Shown here: one piece after another, positions 10,901 to 21,012 of the stretch
Layout: the number at the start of each line of letters is the position of its first letter
Position numbering within the stretch: position 1 is the stretch's first letter
Assembly (NCBI GenBank): GCA_963377175.1
Contig: CAUJNA010002112.1
Coordinates: 2,062,249 to 2,126,248, forward strand
Source of the DNA: Effrenium voratum
Lineage: Eukaryota; Sar; Dinophyceae; Suessiales; Symbiodiniaceae
Direction of reading: 5' to 3'
DNA: 64,000 nt
The notes under the pieces: generated by a model
Told to the model about the DNA's origin: nothing
What the model saw: the letters and a program-made list of their open reading frames with translations, nothing else
Databases searched by the model: none
Position numbers and translations under genes: made by a program

Positions 10901-12418
10901 TGGCACTTGGCGGGGAAGCATTTGTCCGCGAGGTTCATCAACTTCCAGAGTGAAATCGAAAGCACCATTCAAACACATGTGGCGGGAAGGTTTCCTCTGG
11001 CTACGTACTACGTAGACTACACTTTTGACTGAGCAATTTACAATGTTGATTCTGGTAAACAGGATTAATGATTAAGAGTAGGATATGACGTGACATGGAG
11101 AAAGGAATAGCGAATCATCTTGTTTCTTCTTTATGCTACACATAAATACATTAGTCGGTCTACCTTATATTAGTTAACTCTCTTTTCAATTGTTCATGTC
11201 ATCTTATATATATATATATATGTATGTCCTTTCGGAACGTGTCATCATTTTTGACCTTCTCCCACGGCGACTTTGCGCTTGTTTCCGGGGGCATAACTCT
11301 CTTTTGGAGGCCTTGCAATGGATTCTGGGCGTCGGTGGCTTGATTGTTTCTAGTTTGCATGCTGAAGTAGGGAGATGCGGTACACCCAGTCGTCAAGTGA
11401 CAGCCTTGCCCCGCTACAAATAGGTTTCCAACGGTTCCAACCTCTACAACAACTGGTTCCAATACATTTTTTCTACTAGCTGCGTCACTGGTTGCAACCG
11501 GGTACATTGGTCTGAAGCCCCCACCCCCTCCAGGGTTTTTCTTGAGAGAGGGGATACCCGCTGGAATTTCATTTGATCCCCAGACAACATGACTGGTTTC
11601 CCGAGCCCATGTCCTCCCCAAACTAGCAATGGACTACAAGTAATTCTCGCTCCCTGAGTTCCGGAACTTTACACCTGTTAGGAAACGACGAAATCGTGGT
11701 AAACTGAAAGTTCAGATTTTTGCAGGCCAATCCCCTCAATAAGTGAGAAGTAGGTCAGCTCAATTTATGGTTTGTGGTTCCTTTTGAGGGGCACATGTAC
11801 CGTGGAACACCAATACGGGGGGCTGTGTTTGTCGCAAGGGCAACCAAAGGAAACGCCACAATTGGGGGGGGGGGGGTCGTAAAAAAGACACCCCCCATTT
11901 GGGGATTTGAACTGTACTTGGAGCCTTTCGATATGATTTAGGTGGAGACCCACTTTGCAGGTTCTCTGTTGAAATTCATGGCCATTTGGTTATGTGTCGA
12001 AGGGATTCGGGCCACTCCTCTAAGCCCACCTGCAACCTTTCTCCTGCGACTTTGTTCTTTTTACTGGTCTTTATATATTTGTCCCGTGAAAACATCACCT
12101 CAAGGCAAGCTCAAGGAGAGTTTGCCCAAACGGGTGATGTGTTTTTTTAGTTTACATATCCCAGAGCAATACTATCAAGAACCAAGACTTTGGAGCCCTT
12201 TTGCGGGCAAAACCAAGAACGGATTTTGGGACTTCTTGCAGCCCTATAAACCAAACAGCAGGTGAACTCGAGGTCCCAACAAATACAGCTGCCCTTTGAT
12301 CCACATGGAACCGGTCAAAAAATCGATGGCGATTCCTGGCGCACCCGGTGGTTCAATCATCTGCCAGGGCCATCTATTTGCCTTAAAGGGACGCCTGTCT
12401 GATTCGCGCTCCGTGGAG
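7978..12418. other. Long stretch without a supported gene
   Basis: No exon passes scrutiny. It holds a family E copy at about 8676-8742, a G-run at 10011-10025, short (TA)n at 11205-11222 and a G-run at 11863-11876. GC-rich bits near 9240-9320 and 9700-9780 have no convincing frame or splice borders. Confidence 0.4.
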
Positions 12419-12493
12419 GCTCCTTCGTCACGGTGCCGGGGCGGGGATCCTTCATTACGGCGCGAGCCTCGAGCGGGGCAGCGGGGGACCGTG
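12419..12493 (+). CDS. Exon-like segment of an unassigned + strand gene (u5)
   Basis: A 75-nt segment between AG|GC (AG at 12417-12418) and a GTGAGT donor beginning at 12494. The frame reads SFVTVPGRGSFITARASSG followed by AAGDR, with nearly all third positions G or C, while both flanks are ordinary composition. It starts with two bases of a split codon and ends with one. Gly/Ser/Ala-rich; no family recognised. The pair of good splice borders makes it one of the better unassigned exon candidates. Confidence 0.55.
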
Positions 12494-13154
12494 GTGAGTC
12501 GTAGTTTTTGCTCGGGATGCCATATATCGCATACCCTGCCCAAATTTTAGGTGGACATAAAGTCCCACCTAAAGGAAATGTCCCCAATCGAAGTGCGTAC
12601 CCGAGTTGTGTGACAATAGATTCAATCACCTGTTAGCCTCTTTGCGCTTTACCAAAATAATGATGGTCAGACAGAAAAAACAACATCCCAGCTGGGTTGA
12701 ATGTTGGCCGTGCACAGTGCACAGGGGGTTCAATTGGGAGTTACCCTCTTTCCAACAGAAGAGTTCCCTTCATGGTACCAACGTGTACCACAAGCCAAAC
12801 GTGCCACGTGGAAGCCTCTTGGGCCAAGAGTGGGGCCTGAGGCTTCCGACAAGTTCCCAACAAACAGAGCCGTGGCTCGAAGCTTTGGAGAGGATTTCCC
12901 AATTGAGCCAAGTACATGTAATGGCAACCGATTTGGGTTCATAGGCTGATCCTGTATGAACACCCCCGTGATTCTTCCCACTTCGGACACTTTCTATCAG
13001 ATGCTTCTGTGGGTTGCGAGGGTTACCAAGCGCTTGCTCAGTACCTGCCCGAACCATTCGAAACAGACCGAGCCCTTGTGCAACTTCAGCCCCCAAGTAG
13101 ATGTTCCTCACCCGATGAGAGTTCGTCAGCCTCTAGGGGGTTGCCCCATTTGAG

Positions 13155-13262
13155 GGGTGCCTCGTCCTTTTTTGAGGATGCCTTTTGTTTTTGTTGGTTT
13201 AACGGGACACCAAGCGGCAAACCACCCATTTGGAGGGTTCCGCGATTTAAAGACAAACCCAG
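13155..13262. repeat. Interspersed repeat family E, copy
   Basis: Shares a block order seen at many sites: CTTTTTTGAGG or similar T-rich lead, GTTGGTTTAA-type sequence, GGACACCAAGCGGCAAACCA, CCCATTTGGAGGGTTCC and AAAGACAAACCC. Comparable copies are at about 27225, 35325, 39908, 45885 and 48885. No coding potential. Confidence 0.6.
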
Positions 13263-13414
13263 ATGTAGTTTCATGGCCAAAAAGCTGGGTTTTGCAAGGG
13301 TTGCCCACCTCAAATCACCAAAGAACTAGAGTAGACGAGTGACATTGGGTTTGTTGGTCTGCCTTTTAGGGGCCAAATGTCTGCCAGGGAGAAGGTTAGG
13401 TACCCTCAGGCGGT

Positions 13415-13490
13415 GCAACCTCACAAAGGGGATTGCAACCTCGCGAAGGGGATTGCAACCTCACAAAGGAGATTGCAACCTCAGGAAGGG
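13415..13490. repeat. Short tandem repeat, 19-bp unit
   Basis: About four head-to-tail copies of a 19-bp unit with the core GATTGCAACCTC followed by a variable CGCGAAGGG, ACAAAGGGG or AGGAAGGGC end. A small imperfect minisatellite in presumed intronic DNA. Confidence 0.8.
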
Positions 13491-14029
13491 CATGTCGGTT
13501 TCTTACTCAGAGAGTTGTAATTAGAAATAATTGACCCACGCTTTGACGCCCACTTTTGGGCCATAGGCAACACGCGGCGAGCGTCGCGTTTTCGGCTCGG
13601 CAGGTGCCTCCGAACATGCCGGGCAGCTGAGGTTCTGAGATCCTTTTCGCGCGTCAGTGCTTTGCGAAGTCGCATAAGCTGGTCTTGTTTTGGCTTCGGA
13701 GCCCCCGTGGCTTGGGTGTTTCTTTGTGGGTTTCCCCAACCAGCCAACAAGGGGGTCCCTACAATTAGAAGTAGCACACCTTTGAGGGAGCACCCAAACT
13801 TCAACACGACCCCCAAAAATACAGCGGGTACCGCAGATTCCTGTACTCACTTCCTGAGTTCATGAACTTTAAAACTTTTTGGGAAGACCATTTCAGTGGT
13901 AAATCTACAGTTGGGACTGTTTTTGGACCATCCACTCAGCCAGTGAGTATTTTGATCTTGCTCCAGGCTCGGCTGGTCCATGTGAGCCAACCCCGTTAAA
14001 GCGAAGGAGAATTGGAGTCGGTGCTAGGT

Positions 14030-14136
14030 GATACGATGGACAAAATCCATTTCGCAGCGCGTAAGAGACCCTGGAAGGATGATTCCGCTGAAAATATGGA
14101 CAAACAAATGGCTTCCCATGGTATTAAAGTGCAGGA
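14030..14136. repeat. Inverted-repeat element family A, copy
   Basis: Left end ACGATGGACAAAATCCATTT, interior GACCCTGGAAGGATGATTCC and CTTCCCATGGTATTAAAGTG, ending GCAGGATAT. A diverged copy whose two termini are still complementary to other family A ends. Confidence 0.65.
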
Positions 14137-14424
14137 TATTGTCCCAGAGTATTGGGCCGCTTTCTGGAGAGGATTGTAAGGCATATCGGTGTGATGTCCA
14201 ATTTGTGGGGAAATTGCAAGCCCACCTAGGTGTCTGGCTCCTTGCTGGAGGTGGTTCCTTCTTTTCCGGTTTGTGAGTAGCAATTTGCCGAATTTGTCCA
14301 ACAGCTTGACAGTTTTGGGGTCTTAGTGTCTTGGCCAACGGGTTGGGTTACAGGACATTCTACAAGAGAACAGCTTATTTGAGGTGTTTTGTGCACTAGG
14401 TCCCCCAGTTGTGTGCTTTTACCC

Positions 14425-14524
14425 TTTATTTGGGGAGGGTTTGTTTTTACTAAAACAGACAAAAAGTTACCAGGAAAGAGTGGGTACCGACTTATTCTAA
14501 CCTCTCTACTAAACACATCTAGGT
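14425..14524. repeat. Interspersed repeat family B, copy
   Basis: Contains TTTGGGGAGGGTTTG, TTTTTACTAAAACAGAC, GGTACCGACTTATTCTAACC and TCTCTACTAAACAC in family order. It lies immediately upstream of exon-like segment u6. Confidence 0.7.
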
Positions 14525-14569
14525 GTGGATTTTTCCCGGTAGGTGAGCCCTTTGACCGGGGGATTCCAG

Positions 14570-14696
14570 GTGCTGGGGCCGGGGATACCTGGGGCTGAGG
14601 CTGCCGACGAGAGCTTCCTTCGCATAAGGCGAGGGCTCGCTCACTCGGCCGGGCGGCTCGGCGGCGGAGGCCTTGTGTTGTTCGGGGAGACCAAGA
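14570..14696 (+). CDS. Exon-like segment of an unassigned + strand gene (u6)
   Basis: Opens after CCAG|G (AG at 14568-14569). The frame reads VLGPGIPGAEAADESFLRIR, then RGLAHSAGRLGGGGLVLFGE and TKS, and stays open beyond to 14731. Third positions are G/C-biased. A GC donor candidate follows 14696 (AAGA|GCGG). Gly-rich in its second half; no family recognised. A minus-strand frame across the same bases is also open, so strand is probable rather than certain. Confidence 0.45.
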
Positions 14697-17411
14697 GCGG
14701 TTTTCGGTTGAAACCTGTTGGTGTCCCTTGAATACCCGCAGAAAAGGGGTACCCTCTGAAAAAAAGAAAGAAGCACCCACACCCAAATACTCCTTGCAAA
14801 TTCATGGAATGTGATTTTCGTTGGTCCTTTCAGCGTGCCTATTTCGATTTCGTTTTGTTGTGGCGCCACAGTTTCCAACATTTAGATCTCTGGTTGGCTT
14901 CTTTTCACAAGGCCTTTTCTTTGGTCGCATTCCCCAACCACCAGCAGAGCTCGGATCTATTTAGTCAATAGTACTGTCGCATGAGTAGCGGGGTGTTCGG
15001 CCCCAACGGACCCTGCACTTGTGGGACCCAGCCATCGATGAACCTGGAGAACCTTGGGCTTCCCTCCGAAGGGCGGTTTGAACGACGTCACGTTTCGGGG
15101 TGTCTCGCAACGTCCACGATACGGTTCCCTTCACCCTTTCGCTCTGTGAACGAAAAGTTGTTCAGATCACCTCGTCCCTTCTGCATTTTTTCTGGGTTTA
15201 GGGTTCTCTGCATTTCTTTCCCCCTCTGGTTTACAACAAGTTTTTGTTCAGATCACCTCTTCCCTTCTGCAATCCCCTGGTTTAGGGGCGGTTTTGACAT
15301 CACCTTGGTCTTTCAAAGCGAGAATCCATTCATTCCAGACGAGCCCTTAGCCTGGCCCGAGCTCCGCGGAGGTTGCCAAGGGGTGGAGCTAGGATGAGGA
15401 TTTGTTGCTTTTTTGGCCTATCATTTGGCGGGGATTTGGACCCGCCCCCAGTCAGAGGAAACACATGCAGGAAAATCGGGGGTTTGGTTCCTTCATTTTG
15501 GGTTGTGGCAAACGCTAGCTTAGATCCTGTGACAGAATCCTGCACCAGTTCGTTTGTTTATCAGAGTTTCCCCAGTCATAGGTTTTCTCCTTCCACTGAG
15601 GTCGTGTTCGCGGTCGCCATCGCCTGTCTCACCCAGTGCACGTTTCAAAGGCTTCTGCAAGGGCAGTGGCCAAGAGAATAGTCAATTCAAGGTTTACGAA
15701 ACATGGACCAGAAGCTAAACGTTCGTTTTTATTCAGCTGGAAGCTAAAGCTGGGGTAGACTCAAATACTTTTAGCCGCTGCAGAATGCCTGTTGCGAGCG
15801 CCTTGTTGACTGGTGAAGGGACAGGGCGAGTGCGTGTGGTCTCAAGCTCAGAGACGTCAAGTCCTAAATGATTCAAAACCTAACCCCCCCCCCCCCCACC
15901 GACATGACTGCCGTACGTACAGAGCTACGTGTCCGGTAGATGTTTTGGCGGGGAATCACCCGCAAAGTAGGGAAAACTACCCAAATCGAGGAACCCCACT
16001 CCCTTATCCCTGCAACCAGCAGCAAGCATTCCAATCAGCGCTGTTTTCTTTTGTCCTCTGGTGGTCTTTCGTTGCCGGCTAGGGTAACCGGAGTCACTGC
16101 ACTAACATGGAAGCCAACGAAGGAAGCTTTGCTTGAGTCTGGCTACGCCGCTCGCTGAGTCCCGGCCAGCCAAGTGCGCTTGAAAGAGCAGAGCAGTGGA
16201 AGAGCATCGAGGCCCAGGTTGGTATCTTCTTGACTGCTATTTGGTTGGATCTTTAGACTTTAACTTTTTGGGAAATCAAGGCGTTTGCCGCTGACTAAAC
16301 TCCCAAAAAGTTAAACTTTTTGCAGGAGGGTCAACAGCAACCAAGTGCTTCATGTGTTGTTGTTCCGGAAGCAGCGTCAGCTCCTTTACACAAAGTGCAA
16401 CAAGCTGACCAATCCAGGGTGCAAGCTCACCGTGCCGCAATGGTGTCAAATGGAAATCCATCATGGAAAGCCCAGACGAACAAATCCTGAGTTGCTTTCC
16501 TATGATGTCAAATCGATCCACATACATTCTGGGAAGATTGTATCGAGCTCTGGGGTAATTTGAGCTCACCCATCGGCCCATCAGGGTCCGACTTGTTGGG
16601 GATTCCTTATGTCAGGTTTGCGAGTACTATTGCATCCAGATACATTTGTGCCTTCACCCAGGGAACCGTTCTGTGCCTTCCGCTGTCAATGTGAAGCACG
16701 TAGGATAGCATTTAGGACCGACATCCGAAGCGAGTTTGAACCAGGGCCAAGATTAGGGCGGAAAAGGATGCCATCTGCTTCGCTGAAGCGGATTCTCGTG
16801 GCACGCCGACATTGATTCAGTCAGTCCGTCAGTCAGCCAGGCGGGCAGTTCGTGAGTTAGTCACGGAGGGGTCTCCACTTTTTGATAGCGGATGGTATTT
16901 TTTTGCGGAGGCATGTCCCCTTCACCCAGTAGGTTCCACCAACTCAGGGAGCGCGTTACATGGAGCCAGGGTCTGTTTCCATGCCAGGTGCAAAACCAGG
17001 GTGTGCAGACCTGCATGGTGCTCTGCTTCCCTTTCCTGTGGAGCTTACCCACTTAACATCAGCGACCAAAGCCGGGTACCCAGTTTTTCGCACGGGAATC
17101 CACTTGAATGCCCCACCAGAGGAAGGTATTCCACGAGATTGACCGTGGAATTCGGCAGGGGAATGACCCCGTACATTCCATGTTTTTCTCGGGGAATTCT
17201 TTGGAACCACCTGATCCATGCCAGGGATTTCGTGGAGCAACCTTAGTCCCTCAAGACCTTGCCCTTCACTCAGACACGGAACTTTCCTGAGTCCAGGACG
17301 AAGTATGTTCTTCCAAATTGGACCCTGTGGGTTCCATGTTGGACGCAAGGGTTTCGAGGAACTTGAGCCACGGGGGGGGTCCTGGGGGATTGGCTTCACC
17401 ACATATATAGG
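14697..17411. other. Intron-like stretch
   Basis: No exon supported. It contains C-rich homopolymer at 15885-15898, repeat family D copy 1 (16250-16335) and a CAGT-type simple repeat near 16815-16855. Confidence 0.4.
16250..16335. repeat. Inverted-repeat element family D, copy 1
   Basis: TTTAACTTTTTGGGA at about 16258-16272 faces its complement TCCCAAAAAGTTAAA at about 16302-16316, giving a foldable hairpin. It begins GATCTTTAGAC and ends GGGTCAACAGCAA. The same two ends recur at 20875-21012. Confidence 0.75.
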
Positions 17412-17508
17412 TATGGGTCAAAATCAAACCACTAGGGAACCGCAGGTTTTAGTCCATGTTTCCACTTACCAGGGTTCCATATTGGGTACCCATTTTTGAC
17501 CCACAGCC
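17412..17508. repeat. Inverted-repeat element family C, copy 1
   Basis: Termini TATGGGTCAAAA and TTTTTGACCCACAGCC are mutually complementary. The interior carries the family signature GAACCGCAGGTTTTAGTCCA and TTTCCACTTACCAGGGTTCC. Other copies lie at about 20203, 26185, 35848 and 58218. The right terminus ends at the apparent 5' end of exon-like segment u7, so the CACAG inside the inverted repeat could serve as the splice acceptor. Confidence 0.8.
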
Positions 17509-17674
17509 AGATCTCTTCGACCGCGCCGTTTTCAAGTCGGTCCCGCGGGATCGCGCGCTGGGCATCGGCGAGATCCCCTTAGATCTTTTCCCATGGCGTT
17601 GGCGGCTGCAAGCCGAGGCTGGCACCGGGTCTGGGAAATACCGAGCGCGGGTGGAAAGAAAATCTGCCAGGAAG
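17507..17674 (+). CDS. Exon-like segment of an unassigned + strand gene (u7)
   Basis: A GC-rich segment whose frame reads PDLFDRAVFKSVPRDRALGI, then GEIPLDLFPWRWRLQAEAGT, then GSGKYRARVERKSARK, followed by a clean GT donor after AAG at 17674. The start is either 17507 (CACAG|CC, inside family C copy 1) or 17511 (CCAG|AT). It is the longest of the splice-bordered candidates and looks like folded-protein sequence rather than low complexity. No family recognised. It could be part of the gene that includes u5 and u6, or a separate one. Confidence 0.55.
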
Positions 17675-18579
17675 GTCTCTGACTGTTTGCTCTTCTTTTT
17701 TTTGCTGGTTTGGAAATCAGAGGAATCAGATCTTTCAAGCTCAGCTGGCAGTTCCCCGCGCAGGAGGGTTTGTGAAAGTGTGTATATATTCGTCAAGACT
17801 TGCCCTCGGAAGAATTGGCGTCATTTTTGTTGACTGTTTCTTTTCGGGGCTATCAAAGTCAGAAACTGGGGTTGTTTTCTTTAACTGCAGCTTCACCTTG
17901 AGTGAATTCGCATACCCCATTTGCCGGTTGAACATGAAGACCCCTTCCCCTCCCCCGAAAAAGGATGTTGGCGGAATGGTGCCGTTTACGGCGGCATGGC
18001 TCGACAACAATTGTTTGTCTGCTTTGCTTCATCCTGGTGACTGCGAATACACCGGCCGTTGTTTGCCAAGACGCACCGGGTGCGAAGAGATCATGTAGAG
18101 AAGCAACAGCCCCACTTGTTTGCTCTTTAATTTAGTTTGACCTTCAGCCTTTCCAACCTTGTGGATGATTGACTGTCCACTCCCAGATCCCACTTACCAC
18201 TATAATAATAGGCAACCATTAGACTTTGGTTGAAAAGGGGTCCCCTGATTACCTACTCAGGGAAGTGGAACCAAAGAGCTCGGCGGTGGAAAGCTCAGAC
18301 TCAATCCATTTTCTGGATTCGGCCTTGCCTTTTTGAGAGACACTCACGGTGTTTGCGGTGGCTCCGTGCGCTAAACTTTGGGTGGGCCTTTTTGGGTAGG
18401 GTACTATTGTTTAGGCACCTTCGAAAGGCACATAACGGGGAGAACCCGCAAAGTGGTGGGGCTCCCATATTTCAAGACACACCCATCCAGCCAAGCCGCA
18501 AGGGTGGACAATTGAACCTTGGGTAGGTTTCCCAACGGAATTGTCTGCCCAGGGAGTTCAGCGTTTGCTGTGCTTTCAG

Positions 18580-18641
18580 GCGCGCTGCCTTCCTCGCCGG
18601 CGCTGGCGAGGCATTCGGAAGCAAAGGCGCATCCAACGCCA
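18580..18641 (+). CDS. Exon-like segment of an unassigned + strand gene (u8)
   Basis: Between TTTCAG|G (AG at 18578-18579) and a GT donor at 18642. It reads RAAFLAGAGEAFGSKGASNA with one base of a split codon on each side; if the donor is not used, the frame stays open through SVVQFHGVDADS. Third positions are mostly G/C. No family recognised. Confidence 0.45.
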
Positions 18642-18894
18642 GTGTGGTCCAGTTCCATGGTGTCGACGCGGATTCACCTTTTTGGGGGGAACACCCCAGA
18701 AAAGTGGCCCTTCAAAAAATAAAATGAGACACCCGCCCTGTCAGCCTTTCCTTGAGTTCCCATTGCTCAGGGGGTCCATTGATGCCGGATGTACATTGAA
18801 ACATCCACCCGACTTAAACAAACCGCTTTTGCATGTTCAGTGAAACCGGCAACATGTTGTCACTTTTCGGGGCTACGTCTGTCCCAGTGTTGAG

Positions 18895-18955
18895 GGCACA
18901 CGTGACAGCCCGGAAGGCTCCAGCAAGCAGCTCGCCATCCTCCACGCCAATCCAG
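18895..18955 (+). CDS. Exon-like segment of an unassigned + strand gene (u9)
   Basis: Opens after TTGAG|G (AG at 18893-18894) in phase 0, reads GTRDSPEGSSKQLAILHANP and ends one base into a codon at a GT donor (18956). Third positions are almost all G/C. Phases of u8 and u9 do not fit directly, so another exon lies between or they are not consecutive. No family recognised. Confidence 0.5.
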
Positions 18956-19589
18956 GTTGGATACTTTGGGCAGGGGTGTGTGAATCTGAGAAGTCTTCAC
19001 AAACTCACATTAGGGAATCCAGTTGAGGGAAGGCCACTTCTTCAGCGGCACACTGGCACACCCCAAGTCCTGGCTAGATTAGTTCACGTTCTCAATGACT
19101 TGAGGGTAAGCTGGAGCGTTTCCAATGATGGGGTGCCTGATTTCCGGCTTCGGAATTATGAATGACCAGTGGGAGCGGCTGTCTAAACGGGCGATCTTGG
19201 GTTTGTCAAGTTTGTCAAGCACATCTGGGCAAATGACGTTGCGTCCTCACTGAGTTTCGGTTTGCGACCGATTTCACCCCTGAAGTGTCCTTTTTTGAGC
19301 GTTTCGGGGTGTTCCTTTGGATGAGAGCCACTAGGGTCCTTTTACCCCTTAAAAGGCGTCCAAGAACCCCTTCTAAGGAGGTCTTAAGAACCTTTCCAGC
19401 TGTGGGGCCTTTGGTTCTTGTAAGCCGCCTTTGAAAACCACACCTCCCCTCTCCCGCGGTTGGCCCGCAAAGATGGTTGCGAGTGAGCTTCCTTCTTGCC
19501 CCGCTTCAGGAACCATCCACCCTAGAGGTATAAAGAGATATGTAAGGGATTGTAAGGGTATACCGCACATACTGGGCTGAACCATCTAT
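18956..19589. other. Intron-like stretch
   Basis: No exon or named repeat supported in this interval. Confidence 0.35.
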
Positions 19590-19650
19590 TCACCACAGAA
19601 AAAAAAGGTACCCCTATTCTAACCTCTCTACTCAAGGACCAAGGTACTCG
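19590..19650. repeat. Interspersed repeat family B, copy
   Basis: CACAGAAAAAAAAGGTACCC, CTATTCTAACCTCTCTACT, then AAGGACC. A 5'-truncated copy directly upstream of the GC-rich island at 19655. Confidence 0.75.
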
Positions 19651-19654
19651 TTTG

Positions 19655-19860
19655 GCGTTCTTTCGTATGCAGATCCACCAAAGCCGCGTCCACTGCGTTT
19701 TCCTGTTTTCCTTGCGGCTCGCGGCTAGGCTGCGCGCGGCTGCCTGGTCTCGCTGCTCCCCGCCTTGGCGCTGCGGCATGCGCGGAATGCGCGGAATGCG
19801 CGCGCCAGCCGGGCCAAGAGGCGAGGGGGAGACCTGCGCAGAACCAACCAGTCCCACCCA
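19655..19860. other. GC-rich exon-like island, strand undecided
   Basis: About 200 bp of sharply higher GC with open frames on both strands. The + frame gives an Arg/Cys-rich peptide with a triple Gly-Met-Arg repeat (GCGGAATGC motif). The minus frame gives a Gln/Ala/Arg-rich peptide (QRQGGEQRDQAAARSLAASR). Third-position bias does not clearly separate them. It is probably a real exon or an exon relic. Confidence 0.35.
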
Positions 19861-19887
19861 CCTGGCCGTGAATCTAGATGATGTTGA

Positions 19888-19959
19888 TCCAGGAGTAATA
19901 AACCCGTCCCATTATTAGGGGGCCCCCCTATTAATCAACCAGAGGTTTATTAATCCGGG
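19888..19959. repeat. Nested palindrome (cruciform-capable)
   Basis: The outer arms GGAGTAATAAACC and GGTTTATTAATCC are complementary at 12 of 13 positions. The inner arms ATTAGGGGG and CCCCCTATT meet at the centre. Between them lies a short unpaired stretch on each side. Confidence 0.75.
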
Positions 19960-20202
19960 GTTAACATTAGGGAACCCCTCAACAGTGGCTGGTCGACATA
20001 AATCCCATAAATGTCCACCAAAGGGTCTCCAATTAAAATTATCAAAACTCACAGCCACATACAAACCGAAACCTCAACTTTTAAAACCAGCCCCAAACTT
20101 GCCCCCTACCCGGATCCCACCCGACACCCAACGATGCCGGGGATGTTGACAGTGCTGGTGCAAAACAAGTGCATGTTGCTTGGACATGCAGTAACAGTGA
20201 AA

Positions 20203-20301
20203 ACCGGCTCAAAATTAAACAGGAGGTTACGCGGGTTTTGGTCCATGCTTCTTTCCACTTACCAAGGTTCCATGTTGGTACCGGTTTTTAGAGCCGCAGC
20301 C
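20203..20301. repeat. Inverted-repeat element family C, copy 2
   Basis: Left end CCGGCTCAAAATTAAAC, interior GGTTTTGGTCCATGCTTC and TCCACTTACCAAGGTTCC, right end TTTTTAGAGCCGCAGCC. Confidence 0.8.
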
Positions 20302-20769
20302 AAACACCAAGAACAACACAAACACAATCGTAAAATTAGTTGTGGACCCTGTGACTAAACCACTAAATTGACACATTTGTTGATCTTGTTACGTGCGTTG
20401 TGAGTTGGGGTGGGTGCTTGCGTGCTCGGTTGTTCGGATTCATGTCCACCAAGCACTTCTGAGGTGGTTCCCTAATAAAGTTCATAGCCCTAAGACAAAG
20501 GGACCAGCCCAAAGAGGTCATAGCGACTGGGACCTCGGGGCTTGTATCCGGATCCTCAGACGGACCCTCCAGCTAACCCGCGAGGGCAGAAGTGGAACAC
20601 GTGCCAACAGTTTGAGCCGCAAGGACAATAGGGAGCAACCAGGTGGTCCTTTTGATACATGTCCTTGTTTTGGACAAATGCACGACCCCCTCAAACTCGC
20701 AGATTTCCTGAGATCGGTCTGGAACCCCAACTTGACGGGGCAAAAGTTGGCCGCCCCGCTTTTGGCCGC

Positions 20770-20870
20770 CCGCCATGTGGGAGTTATTTCAGTTAGCTCA
20801 GTGCTAGCCCTCGGCGAAGCTGATACGTGCAAGCCCATGGCCACCTTGGAGCTCTTCTCGACGGTTCTTG
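20770..20870 (+). CDS. Possible exon-like segment, weak (u10)
   Basis: Within a 166-codon open frame (20393-20893) the last third has G/C-biased third positions and reads VISVSSVLALGEADTCKPMA, then TLELFSTVLG. Splice borders are not clear (TAG before CCCTCGG is one acceptor option). No family recognised. It could be an exon relic. Confidence 0.25.
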
Positions 20871-20874
20871 GGCA

Positions 20875-21012
20875 ACGGATCTTTGGGCTTTAGCTTTTTG
20901 GAAAATGACAGTCTAAAAGACTTTAAAGTTGTTTTTGGATCTTTAGACTTTAACTTATTGGTTTCCCATTAAACCCACAAGTTAAACTTCTTGAGGGGTC
21001 AACAGCAAGCAA
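20875..21012. repeat. Inverted-repeat element family D, copy 2
   Basis: Contains two GATCTTT(A/G)G(A/G)CTTTA starts (about 20878 and 20938) and ends with TTAAACTTCTTGAGGGGTCAACAGCAA, as in copy 1. The doubled left end suggests a nested or duplicated insertion. Confidence 0.65.

Larger units (their letters stand above)
12494..14569. other. Intron-like stretch with repeats
   Basis: Carries a family E copy (about 13155-13262), a short run of four 19-nt direct repeats with the core GGGGATTGCAACCTC (13415-13490) and a family A copy at 14030. A GC-richer block at 13555-13690 is open on the minus strand but lacks convincing borders. Confidence 0.4.
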
